Below, in pieces: positions 47,996 through 62,690 of a stretch of 64,000 nucleotides of DNA; positions within the stretch are counted from its first letter, which is position 1; every line of letters begins with the position of its first letter. The notes beneath the pieces are model-generated. The model worked only from the letters and a program-made list of their open reading frames with translations, had not been told where the DNA came from and searched no databases. A program made the position numbers and the translations under genes. The DNA is from Taudactylus pleione (taxonomy: Eukaryota > Chordata > Amphibia > Anura > Myobatrachidae), in assembly GCA_031769625.1 (NCBI GenBank), contig JAUIMM010000583.1, positions 467,501 to 531,500 on the forward strand, written 5' to 3'.

Positions 47996-50900
47996 CTGTA
48001 TTACCATTATATACGCTATCGACCTTGTAGTGTACTACCATTATATACGCTAGGGACCATGTACTGTACTGCCATTATATACGCTAGGCACCTTGTAGTG
48101 TACTACCATTATATACGCTAGGGACCTTGTAGTGTACTACCATTATATACGTTAGGGACCTTGTAGTGTACTACCATTATATAAGCTAGGGACCTTGTAC
48201 TGTACAGCCATTATATACGCTAAGCACCTTGTAGTGTATAGCCATTATATACGCTAGGCACCTTGTAGTGTACTACCATTATATACGCTAGGGACCTTGT
48301 ACTGTACTGCCATTATATACGCTAGGGACATCGTAGTGCACTACGGACCTTGTAGTGTACTACCATTATATACGCTAGGGACCTTGTACTGTACTGCCAT
48401 TATATACGCTAGGGACCTTGTAGTGTACTGCCATTATATACGCTAGGGACCTTGTACTGTACTGCCATTATATACGCTAGGCACCTTGTAGTGTACTGCC
48501 ATTATATACGCTAGAGACCTTGTACTGTACTGCCATTATATACGCTAGGGACCTTGTACTGTACTGCCATTATATACGCTAGGCACTTGTAGTGTATTAC
48601 CATTATATACGTTAGGGACCTTGTAGTGTACTACCATTATATACGCTAGGGACCTTGTAGTGTACTGCCATTATATACGCTAGGGACCTTGTAGTGTACT
48701 GCCACTATATACGCTAGTGACCTTGTAGTGCACTGCCATTATATAGGCTAGGGACCTTGTAGTGCACTACCATTATATAGGCTAGGGACCTTGTAGTGTA
48801 CTGCCATTATATACGCTAGGGACCTTGTAGTGTACTGCCATTATATACGCCAGGGACCTTGTAGTGTATTGCCATTATATACGCTAGGGACCTTGTAGTG
48901 CATTACCATTATATACGCTAGGCACCTTGTAGTGTACTACCATTATATACGCTAGGGACCTTGTAGTGCACTACCATTATATAGGCTAGGGACCTTGGAG
49001 TGCACTACCATTATATACGCTAGGGACCTTGTAGTGTACTACCATTATATACGCTAGGGACCTTGTAGTGCATTACCATAATATACGCTAGGGACCTCGT
49101 AGTGTACCATTATATACGCAAGGGACCTCGTAGTGTATTACCATTATATACGTTAGGGACCTTGTAGTGTACTACCATTATATACGCTAGGGACCTTGTA
49201 GTGTACTGCCATTATATACGCTAGGGACCTTGTACTGTACTGCCATTATATACGCTAGGGACCTTGTACTGTACTGCCATTATATACGCTAGGGACCTTG
49301 TAGTGTATTACCATTATATACGCTAGGGACCTTGTAGTGTACTGCCATTATATACGCTAGGGACCTTGTAGTGTATTGCCATTATATACGCTAAGGACCT
49401 TGTAGTGTACTACCATTATATACGCTAGGGACCTTGTAGTGTACTGCCATTATATAGGCTAGGGACCTTGTAGTGCACTGCCATTATATAGGCTAGGGAC
49501 CTTGAAGTGCACTGCCATTATATACGCTAGGGACCTTGTAGTGCACTGCCATTATATATACGCAAGGGACCTTGTAGTGCACTGCCATTATATACGCTAG
49601 GGACCTTGTAGTGGACTACCATTATATACGCTAGGGACCTTGTAGTGCACTGCCATTATATACGCTAGGGACCTTGTAGTGCACTGCCATTATATAGGCT
49701 AGGGACCTTGTAGTGCACTGCCATTATATAGGCTAGGGACCTTGTAGTGTACTGCCATTATATATTCGCTAGGGACCTTGTAGTGTACAGCCATTATATA
49801 TAAGCTAGGGACCTTGTAGTGCACTGCCACTATATACGCTAGTGACCTTGTAGTGCACTGCCATTATATAGGCTAGGGACCTTGTAGTGCACTACCATTA
49901 TATACGCTAGGGACCTTGTAGTGCACTACACTACCATTATATACGCTACAGACCTCGTAGTGTACTACCATTATATACGCTAGAGACCTCGTAGTGTCCT
50001 CGTAGTGCACTGCCATTATATACGCTAGGGACCTCGTAGTGCACTACCATTATATACGCTAGGGACCTCGTAGTGCACTGCCATTATAGACGCTAGGGAC
50101 CTCGTAGTGCACTGCCATTATAGACTCTAGGGACCTTGTAGTGCACTGCCATTATATACTCTAGGGACCTTGTACTGTATTACCATTATATACGCTATCG
50201 ACCTTGTAGTGTACTACCATTATATACGCTAGGGACCATGTACTGTACTGCCATTATATACGCTAGGCACCTTGTAGTGTACTACCATTATATAAGCTAG
50301 GGACCTTGTACTGTACAGCCATTATATACGCTAAGCACCTTGTAGTGTACAGCCATTATATAGGCTAGGCACCTTGTAGTGTACTACCATTATATACGCT
50401 AGGGACCTTGTACTGTACTGCCATTATATACGCTAGGGACCTCGTAGTGCACTACCATTATATACGCTAGGGACTCGTAGTGCATTACCATTATATACGC
50501 TAGGGACCTTGTAGTGTACTACCATTATATACGCTAGGGACCTTGTAGTGTATTGCCATTATATACGCTAGGGACCTTGTAGTGTACTGCCATTATATAC
50601 GCTAGGGACCTTGTAGTGTACTACCATTATATACGCTAGGGACCTTGTACTGTACTGCCATTATATACGCTAGGGACCTTGTAGTGTACTGCCATTATAT
50701 ACGCTAGGGACCTTGTACTGTACTGCCATTATATACGTTAGGGACCTTGTAGTGTACTACCATTATATACGCTAGGGACCTTGTAGTGTACTGCCATTAT
50801 ATATACGCTAGGGACCTTGTAGTGTACTGCCACTATATACGCTAGTGACCTTGTAGTGCACTGCCATTATATAGGCTAGGGACCTTGTAGTGCACTACCA

Positions 50901-53900
50901 TTATATACGCTAGGGACCTTGTAGTGCACTACACTACCATTATATACGCTAGTGACCTTGTAGTGCACTACCATTATATAGGCTAGGGACCTCGTAGTGT
51001 ACTACCATTATATACGCTAGGGAACTCGTAGTGTACTACCATTATATACGCTAGGGACCTCGTAGTGTATTACCATTATATACGCTAGGGACCTCGTAGT
51101 GTACTACCATTATATACGCTAGGGACCTTGTAGTGTACTACCATTATATACGCTAGGGACCTTGTACTGTACTGCCATTATATACGCTAGAGACCTTGTA
51201 CTGTACTGCCATTATATACGCTAGGGACCTCGTAGTGCACTACCATTATATACGCTAGGGATCTTGTACTGTACTGCCATTATATACGCTAGAGACCTCG
51301 TAGTGTACTACCATTATATACGCTAGAGACCTCGTAGTGTCCTCGTAGTGCACTGCCATTATATACGCTAGGGACCTCGTAGTGCACTACCATTATATAC
51401 GCTAGGGACCTCGTAGTCCACTGCCATTATAGACGCTAGGGACCTCGTAGTGCACTGCCATTATATACTCTAGGGACCTTGTAGTGCACTGCCATTATAT
51501 ACTCTAGGGACCTTGTACTGTATTACCATTATATACGCTATCGACCTTGTAGTGTACTACCATTATATACCCTAGGGACCTTGTACTGTACTGCCATTAT
51601 ATACGCTAGGCACCTTGTAGTGTACTACCATTATATAAGCTAGGGACCTTGTACTGTACAGCCATTATATACGCTAAGCACCTTGTAGTGTATAGCCATT
51701 ATATACGCTAGGCACCTTGTAGTGTACTACCATTATATACGCTAGGGACCTTGTACTGTACTGCCATTATATACGCTAGGGACATCGTAGTGCACTACGG
51801 ACCTTGTAGTGTACTACCATTATATACGCTAGGGACCTTGTACTGTACTGCCATTATATACGCTAGGGACCTTGTAGTGTACTGCCATTATATACGCTAG
51901 GGACCTTGTACTGTACTGCCATTATATACGCTAGGCACCTTGTAGTGTACTGCCATTATATACGCTAGAGACCTTGTACTGTACTGCCATTATATACGCT
52001 AGGGACCTTGTACTGTACTGCCATTATATACGCTAGGCACTTGTAGTGTATTACCATTATATACGTTAGGGACCTTGTAGTGTACTACCATTATATACGC
52101 TAGGGACCTTGTAGTGTACTGCCATTATATACGCTAGGGACCTTGTAGTGTACTGCCACTATATACGCTAGTGACCTTGTAGTGCACTGCCATTATATAG
52201 GCTAGGGACCTTGTAGTGCACTACCATTATATAGGTTAGGGACCTTGTAGTGTACTGCCATTATATACGCTAGGGACCTTGTAGTGTACTGCCATTATAT
52301 ACGCCAGGGACCTTGTAGTGTATTGCCATTATATACGCTAGGGACCTTGTAGTGCATTACCATTATATACGCTAGGCACCTTGTAGTGTACTACCATTAT
52401 ATACGCTAGGGACCTTGTAGTGCACTACCATTATATAGGCTAGGGACCTTGGAGTGCACTACCATTATATACGCTAGGGACCTTGTAGTGTACTACCATT
52501 ATATACGCTAGGGACCTTGTAGTGCATTACCATAATATACGCTAGGGACCTTGTAGTGTACCATTATATACGCTAGGGACCTCGTAGTGTATTACCATTA
52601 TATACGTTAGGGACCTTGTAGTGTACTACCATTATATACGCTAGGGACCTTGTAGTGTACTGCCATTATATACGCTAGGGACCTTGTACTGTACTGCCAT
52701 TATATACGCTAGGGACCTTGTACTGTACTGCCATTATATACGCTAGGGACCTTGTAGTGTATTACCATTATATACGCTAGGGACCTTGTAGTGTACTGCC
52801 ATTATATACGCTAGGGACCTTGTAGTGTATTGCCATTATATACGCTAAGGACCTTGTAGTGTACTACCATTATATACGCTAGGGACCTTGTAGTGTACTG
52901 CCATTATATAGGCTAGGGACCTTGTAGTGCACTGCCATTATATAGGCTAGGGACCTTGAAGTGCACTGCCATTATATACGCTAGGGACCTTGTAGTGCAC
53001 TGCCATTATATATACGCTAGGGACCTTGTAGTGCACTGCCATTATATACGCTAGGGACCTTGTAGTGGACTACCATTATATACGCTAGGGACCTTGTAGT
53101 GCACTGCCATTATATAGGCTAGGGACCTTGTAGTGCACTGCCATTATATAGGCTAGGGACCTTGTAGTGTACTGCCATTATATATTCGCTAGGGACCTTG
53201 TAGTGTACAGCCATTATATATAAGCTAGGGACCTTGTAGTGCACTGCCACTATATACGCTAGTGACCTTGTAGTGCACTGCCATTATATAGGCTAGGGAC
53301 CTTGTAGTGCACTACCATTATATACGCTAGGGACCTTGTAGTGCACTACACTACCATTATATACGCTAGAGACCTCGTAGTGTACTACCATTATATACGC
53401 TAGAGACCTCGTAGTGTCCTCGTAGTGCACTGCCATTATATACGCTAGGGACCTCGTAGTGCACTACCATTATATACGCTAGGGACCTCGTAGTGCACTG
53501 CCATTATAGACGCTAGGGACCTCGTAGTGCACTGCCATTATAGACTCTAGGGACCTTGTAGTGCACTGCCATTATATACTCTAGGGACCTTGTACTGTAT
53601 TACCATTATATACGCTATCGACCTTGTAGTGTACTACCATTATATACGCTAGGGACCATGTACTATACTGCCATTATATACGCTAGGCACCTTGTAGTGT
53701 ACTACCATTATATAAGCTAGGGACCTTGTACTGTACAGCCATTATATACGCTAAGCACCTTGTAGTGTACAGCCATTATATACGCTAGGCACCTTGTAGT
53801 GTACTACCATTATATACGCTAGGGACCTTGTACTGTACTGCCATTATATACGCTAGGGACCTCGTAGTGCACTACCATTATATACGCTAGGGACTCGTAG

Positions 53901-54434
53901 TGCATTACCATTATATACGCTAGGGACCTTGTAGTGTACTACCATTATATACGCTAGGGACCTTGTAGTGTATTGCCATTATATACGCTAGGGACCTTGT
54001 AGTGTACTGCCATTATATACGCTAGGGACCTTGTAGTGTACTGCCATTATATACGCTAGGGACCTTGTACTGTACTGCCATTATATACGCTAGGGACCTT
54101 GTAGTGTACTGCCATTATATACGCTAGGGACCTTGTACTGTACTGCCATTATATACGTTAGGGACCTTGTAGTGTACTACCATTATATACGCTAGGGACC
54201 TTGTAGTGTACTGCCATTATATATACGCTAGGGACCTTGTAGTGTACTGCCACTATATACGCTAGTGACCTTGTAGTGCACTGCCATTATATAGGCTAGG
54301 GACCTTGTAGTGCACTACCATTATATACGCTAGGGACCTTGTAGTGCACTACACTACCATTATATACGCTAGTGACCTTGTAGTGCACTACCATTATATA
54401 GGCTAGGGACCTTGTAGTGTACTACCATTATATA

Positions 54435-57400
54435 CGCTAGGGAACTTGTAGTGTACTGCCATTATATACGCCAGGGACCTTGTAGTGTATTGCCATTATA
54501 TACGCTAGGGACCTTGTAGTGCATTACCATTATATACGCTAGGCACCTTGTAGTGTACTACCATTATATACGCTAGGGACCTTGTAGTGCACTACCATTA
54601 TATAGGCTAGGGACCTTGGAGTGCACTACCATTATATACGCTAGGGACCTTGTAGTGTACTACCATTATATACGCTAGGGACCTTGTAGTGCATTACCAT
54701 AATATACGCTAGGGACCTTGTAGTGTACCATTATATACGCAAGGGACCTCGTAGTGTATTACCATTATATACGTTAGGGACCTTGTAGTGTACTACCATT
54801 ATATACGCTAGGGACCTTGTAGTGTACTGCCATTATATACGCTAGGGACCTTGTACTGTACTGCCATTATATACGCTAGGGACCTTGTACTGTACTGCCA
54901 TTATATACGCTAGGGACCTTGTAGTGTATTACCATTATATACGCTAGGGACCTTGTAGTGTACTGCCATTATATACGCTAGGGACCTTGTAGTGTATTGC
55001 CATTATATACGCTAAGGACCTTGTAGTGTACTACCATTATATACGCTAGGGACCTTGTAGTGTACTGCCATTATATAGGCTAGGGACCTTGTAGTGCACT
55101 GCCATTATATAGGCTAGGGACCTTGAAGTGCACTGCCATTATATACGCTAGGGACCTTGTAGTGCACTGCCATTATATATACGCTAGGGACCTTGTAGTG
55201 CACTGCCATTATATACGCTAGGGACCTTGTAGTGGACTACCATTATATACGCTAGGGACCTTGTAGTGCACTGCCATTATATACGCTAGGGACCTTGTAG
55301 TGCACTGCCATTATATAGGCTAGGGACCTTGTAGTGCACTGCCATTATATAGGCTAGGGACCTTGTAGTGTACTGCCATTATATATTCGCTAGGGACCTT
55401 GTAGTGTACAGCCATTATATATAAGCTAGGGACCTTGTAGTGCACTGCCACTATATACGCTAGTGACCTTGTAGTGCACTGCCATTATATACGCTAGGGA
55501 CCTTGTAGTGCACTACACTACCATTATATACGCTAGAGACCTCGTAGTGTACTACCATTATATACGCTAGAGACCTCGTAGTGTCCTCGTAGTGCACTGC
55601 CATTATATACGCTAGGGACCTCGTAGTGCACTACCATTATATACGCTAGGGACCTCGTAGTGCACTGCCATTATAGACGCTAGGGACCTCGTAGTGCACT
55701 GCCATTATAGACTCTAGGGACCTTGTAGTGCACTGCCATTATATACTCTAGGGACCTTGTACTGTATTACCATTATATACGCTATCGACCTTGTAGTGTA
55801 CTACCATTATATACGCTAGGGACCATGTACTGTACTGCCATTATATACGCTAGGCACCTTGTAGTGTACTACCATTATATACGCTAGGGACCTTGTAGTG
55901 TACTACCATTATATACGTTAGGGACCTTGTAGTGTACTACCATTATATAAGCTAGGGACCTTGTACTGTACAGCCATTATATACGCTAAGCACCTTGTAG
56001 TGTATAGCCATTATATACGCTAGGCACCTTGTAGTGTACTACCATTATATACGCTAGGGACCTTGTACTGTACTGCCATTATATACGCTAGGGACATCGT
56101 AGTGCACTACGGACCTTGTAGTGTACTACCATTATATACGCTAGGGACCTTGTACTGTACTGCCATTATATACGCTAGGGACCTTGTAGTGTACTGCCAT
56201 TATATACGCTAGGGACCTTGTACTGTACTGCCATTATATACGCTAGGCACCTTGTAGTGTACTGCCATTATATACGCTAGAGACCTTGTACTGTACTGCC
56301 ATTATATACGCTAGGGACCTTGTACTGTACTGCCATTATATACGCTAGGCACTTGTAGTGTATTACCATTATATACGTTAGGGACCTTGTAGTGTACTAC
56401 CATTATATACGCTAGGGACCTTGTAGTGTACTGCCATTATATACGCTAGGGACCTTGTAGTGTACTGCCACTATATACGCTAGTGACCTTGTAGTGCACT
56501 GCCATTATATAGGCTAGGGACCTTGTAGTGCACTGCCATTATATAGGCTAGGGACCTTGTAGTGTACTGCCATTATATACGCTAGGGACCTTGTAGTGTA
56601 CTGCCATTATATACGCCAGGGACCTTGTAGTGTATTGCCATTATATACGCTAGGGACCTTGTAGTGCATTACCATTATATACGCTAGGCACCTTGTAGTG
56701 TACTACCATTATATACGCTAGGGACCTTGTAGTGCACTACCATTATATAGGCTAGGGACCTTGGAGTGCACTACCATTATATACGCTAGGGACCTTGTAG
56801 TGTACTACCATTATATACGCTAGGGACCTTGTAGTGCATTACCATAATATACGCTAGGGACCTTGTAGTGTACCATTATATACGCTAGGGACCTCGTAGT
56901 GTATTACCATTATATACGTTAGGGACCTTGTAGTGTACTACCATTATATACGCTAGGGACCTTGTAGTGTACTGCCATTATATACGCTAGGGACCTTGTA
57001 CTGTACTGCCATTATATACGCTAGGGACCTTGTACTGTACTGCCATTATATACGCTAGGGACCTTGTAGTGTATTACCATTATATACGCTAGGGACCTTG
57101 TAGTGTACTGCCATTATATACACTAGGGACCTTGTAGTGTATTGCCATTATATACGCTAAGGACCTTGTAGTGTACTACCATTATATACGCTAGGGACCT
57201 TGTAGTGTACTGCCATTATATAGGCTAGGGACCTTGTAGTGCACTGCCATTATATAGGCTAGGGACCTTGAAGTGCACTGCCATTATATACGCTAGGGAC
57301 CTTGTAGTGCACTGCCATTATATATACGCTAGGGACCTTGTAGTGCACTGCCATTATATACGCTAGGGACCTTGTAGTGGACTACCATTATATACGCTAG

Positions 57401-60400
57401 GGACCTTGTAGTGCACTGCCATTATATACGCTAGGGACCTTGTAGTGCACTGCCATTATATAGGCTAGGGACCTTGTAGTGCACTGCCATTATATAGGCT
57501 AGGGACCTTGTAGTGTACTGCCATTATATATTCGCTAGGGACCTTGTAGTGTACAGCCATTATATATAAGCTAGGGACCTTGTAGTGCACTGCCACTATA
57601 TACGCTAGTGACCTTGTAGTGCACTGCCATTATATACGCTAGGGACCTTGTAGTGCACTACACTACCATTATATACGCTAGAGACCTCGTAGTGTACTAC
57701 CATTATATACGCTAGAGACCTCGTAGTGTCCTCGTAGTGCACTGCCATTATATACGCTAGGGACCTCGTAGTGCACTACCATTATATACGCTAGGGACCT
57801 CGTAGTGCACTGCCATTATAGACGCTAGGGACCTCGTAGTGCACTGATATTATATACTCTAGGGACCTTGTACTGTATTACCATTATATACGCTATCGAC
57901 CTTGTAGTGTACTACCATTATATACGCTAGGGACCATGTACTGTACTGCCATTATATACGCTAGGCACCTTGTAGTGTACTACCATTATATACGCTAGGG
58001 ACCTTGTAGTGTACTACCATTATATACGTTAGGGACCTTGTAGTGTACTACCATTATATAAGCTAGGGACCTTGTACTGTACAGCCATTATATACGCTAA
58101 GCACCTTGTAGTGTATAGCCATTATATACGCTAGGCACCTTGTAGTGTACTACCATTATATACGCTAGGGACCTTGTACTGTACTGCCATTATATACGCT
58201 AGGGACATCGTAGTGCACTACGGACCTTGTAGTGTACTACCATTATATACGCTAGGGACCTTGTACTGTACTGCCATTATATACGCTAGGGACCTTGTAG
58301 TGTACTGCCATTATATACGCTAGGGACCTTGTACTGTACTGCCATTATATACGCTAGGCACCTTGTAGTGTACTGCCATTATATACGCTAGAGACCTTGT
58401 ACTGTACTGCCATTATATACGCTAGGGACCTTGTACTGTACTGCCATTATATACGCTAGGCACTTGTAGTGTATTACCATTATATACGTTAGGGACCTTG
58501 TAGTGTACTACCATTATATACGCTAGGGACCTTGTAGTGTACTGCCATTATATACGCTAGGGACCTTGTAGTGTACTGCCACTATATACGCTAGTGACCT
58601 TGTAGTGCACTGCCATTATATAGGCTAGGGACCTTGTAGTGCACTACCATTATATAGGCTAGGGACCTTGTAGTGTACTGCCATTATATACGCTAGGGAC
58701 CTTGTAGTGTACTGCCATTATATACGCCAGGGACCTTGTAGTGTATTGCCATTATATACGCTAGGGACCTTGTAGTGCATTACCATTATATACGCTAGGC
58801 ACCTTGTAGTGTACTACCATTATATACGCTAGGGACCTTGTAGTGCACTACCATTATATAGGCTAGGGACCTTGGAGTGCACTACCATTATATACGCTAG
58901 GGACCTTGTAGTGTACTACCATTATATACGCTAGGGACCTTGTAGTGCATTACCATAATATACGCTAGGGACCTTGTAGTGTACCATTATATACGCAAGG
59001 GACCTCGTAGTGTATTACCATTATATACGTTAGGGACCTTGTAGTGTACTACCATTATATACGCTAGGGACCTTGTAGTGTACTGCCATTATATACGCTA
59101 GGGACCTTGTACTGTACTGCCATTATATACGCTAGGGACCTTGTACTGTACTGCCATTATATACGCTAGGGACCTTGTAGTGTATTACCATTATATACGC
59201 TAGGGACCTTGTAGTGTACTGCCATTATATACGCTAGGGACCTTGTAGTGTATTGCCATTATATACGCTAAGGACCTTGTAGTGTACTACCATTATATAC
59301 GCTAGGGACCTTGTAGTGTACTGCCATTATATAGGCTAGGGACCTTGTAGTGCACTGCCATTATATAGGCTAGGGACCTTGAAGTGCACTGCCATTATAT
59401 ACGCTAGGGACCTTGTAGTGCACTGCCATTATATATACGCTAGGGACCTTGTAGTGCACTGCCATTATATACGCTAGGGACCTTGTAGTGGACTACCATT
59501 ATATACGCTAGGGACCTTGTAGTGCACTGCCATTATATACGCTAGGGACCTTGTAGTGCACTGCCATTATATAGGCTAGGGACCTTGTAGTGCACTGCCA
59601 TTATATAGGCTAGGGACCTTGTAGTGTACTGCCATTATATATTCGCTAGGGACCTTGTAGTGTACAGCCATTATATATAAGCTAGGGACCTTGTAGTGCA
59701 CTGCCACTATATACGCTAGTGACCTTGTAGTGCACTGCCATTATATAGGCTAGGGACCTTGTAGTGCACTACCATTATATACGCTAGGGACCTTGTAGTG
59801 CACTACACTACCATTATATACGCTAGAGACCTCGTAGTGTACTACCATTATATACGCTAGAGACCTCGTAGTGTCCTCGTAGTGCACTGCCATTATATAC
59901 GCTAGGGACCTCGTAGTGCACTACCATTATATACGCTAGGGACCTCGTAGTGCACTGCCATTATAGACGCTAGGGACCTCGTAGTGCACTGCCATTATAG
60001 ACTCTAGGGACCTTGTAGTGCACTGCCATTATATACTCTAGGGACCTTGTACTGTACTGCCATTATATACGCTAGGCACCTTGTAGTGTACTACCATTAT
60101 ATAAGCTAGGGACCTTGTACTGTACAGCCATTATATACGCTAAGCACCTTGTAGTGTACAGCCATTATATACGCTAGGCACCTTGTAGTGTACAGCCATT
60201 ATATATAAGCTAGGGACCTTGTAGAGCACTGCCACTATATACGCTAGTGACCTTGTAGTGCACTGCCATTATATACGCTAGGGACCTTGTAGTGCACTAC
60301 ACTACCATTATATACGCTAGAGACCTCGTAGTGTACTACCATTATATACGCTAGAGACCTCGTAGTGTCCTCGTAGTGCACTGCCATTATATACGCTAGG

Positions 60401-62690
60401 GACCTCGTAGTGCACTACCATTATATACGCTAGGGACCTCGTAGTGCACTGCCATTATAGACGCTAGGGACCTCGTAGTGCACTGCCATTATAGACTCTA
60501 GGGACCTTGTAGTGCACTGCCATTATATACTCTAGGGACCTTGTACTGTATTACCATTATATACGCTATCGACCTTGTAGTGTACTACCATTATATACGC
60601 TAGGGACCATGTACTGTACTGCCATTATATACGCTAGGCACCTTGTAGTGTACTACCATTATATACGCTAGGGACCTTGTAGTGTACTACCATTATATAC
60701 GTTAGGGACCTTGTAGTGTACTACCATTATATAAGCTAGGGACCTTGTACTGTACAGCCATTATATACGCTAAGCACCTTGTAGTGTATAGCCATTATAT
60801 ACGCTAGGCACCTTGTAGTGTACTACCATTATATACGCTAGGGACCTTGTACTGTACTGCCATTATATACGCTAGGGACATCGTAGTGCACTACGGACCT
60901 TGTAGTGTACTACCATTATATACGCTAGGGACCTTGTACTGTACTGCCATTATATACGCTAGGGACCTTGTAGTGTACTGCCATTATATACGCTAGGGAC
61001 CTTGTACTGTACTGCCATTATATACGCTAGGCACCTTGTAGTGTACTGCCATTATATACGCTAGAGACCTTGTACTGTACTGCCATTATATACGCTAGGG
61101 ACCTTGTACTGTACTGCCATTATATACGCTAGGCACTTGTAGTGTATTACCATTATATACGTTAGGGACCTTGTAGTGTACTACCATTATATACGCTAGG
61201 GACCTTGTAGTGTACTGCCATTATATACGCTAGGGACCTTGTAGTGTACTGCCACTATATACGCTAGTGACCTTGTAGTGCACTGCCATTATATAGGCTA
61301 GGGACCTTGTAGTGCACTGCCATTATATAGGCTAGGGACCTTGTAGTGTACTGCCATTATATACGCTAGGGACCTTGTAGTGTACTGCCATTATATACGC
61401 CAGGGACCTTGTAGTGTATTGCCATTATATACGCTAGGGACCTTGTAGTGCATTACCATTATATACGCTAGGCACCTTGTAGTGTACTACCATTATATAC
61501 GCTAGGGACCTTGTAGTGCACTACCATTATATAGGCTAGGGACCTTGGAGTGCACTACCATTATATACGCTAGGGACCTTGTAGTGTACTACCATTATAT
61601 ACGCTAGGGACCTTGTAGTGCATTACCATAATATACGCTAGGGACCTTGTAGTGTACCATTATATACGCTAGGGACCTCGTAGTGTATTACCATTATATA
61701 CGTTAGGGACCTTGTAGTGTACTACCATTATATACGCTAGGGACCTTGTAGTGTACTGCCATTATATACGCTAGGGACCTTGTACTGTACTGCCATTATA
61801 TACGCTAGGGACCTTGTACTGTACTGCCATTATATACGCTAGGGACCTTGTAGTGTATTACCATTATATACGCTAGGGACCTTGTAGTGTACTGCCATTA
61901 TATACGCTAGGGACCTTGTAGTGTATTGCCATTATATACGCTAAGGACCTTGTAGTGTACTACCATTATATACGCTAGGGACCTTGTAGTGTACTGCCAT
62001 TATATAGGCTAGGGACCTTGTAGTGCACTGCCATTATATAGGCTAGGGACCTTGAAGTGCACTGCCATTATATACGCTAGGGACCTTGTAGTGCACTGCC
62101 ATTATATATACGCTAGGGACCTTGTAGTGCACTGCCATTATATACGCTAGGGACCTTGTAGTGGACTGCCATTATATACGCTAGGGACCTTGTAGTGCAC
62201 TGCCATTATATACGCTAGGGACCTTGTAGTGCACTGCCATTATATAGGCTAGGGACCTTGTAGTGCACTGCCATTATATAGGCTAGGGACCTTGTAGTGT
62301 ACTGCCATTATATATTCGCTAGGGACCTTGTAGTGTACAGCCATTATATATAAGCTAGGGACCTTGTAGTGCACTGCCACTATATACGCTAGTGACCTTG
62401 TAGTGCACTGCCATTATATACGCTAGGGACCTTGTAGTGCACTACACTACCATTATATACGCTAGAGACCTCGTAGTGTACTACCATTATATACGCTAGA
62501 GACCTCGTAGTGTCCTCGTAGTGCACTGCCATTATATACGCTAGGGACCTCGTAGTGCACTACCATTATATACGCTAGGGACATCGTAGTGCACTGCCAT
62601 TATAGACGCTAGGGACCTCGTAGTGCACTGCCATTATAGACTCTAGGGACCTTGTAGTGCACTGCCATTATATACTCTAGGGACCTTGTA
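54435..62690. repeat. Long segmental repeat, copy B (offset 14,695 bp)
   Basis: This is the partner of 39740-47995. Single-base differences are rare (for example AGGTACC at about 41362 against AGGGACC here). After 62690 this copy contains an additional block that resembles 45350-45840, and then realigns with copy A at an offset of 15,189 bp (TCGA 48019/63208) to the window end. The extra block is a whole number of local sub-blocks, as expected from unequal exchange. Confidence 0.85.
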
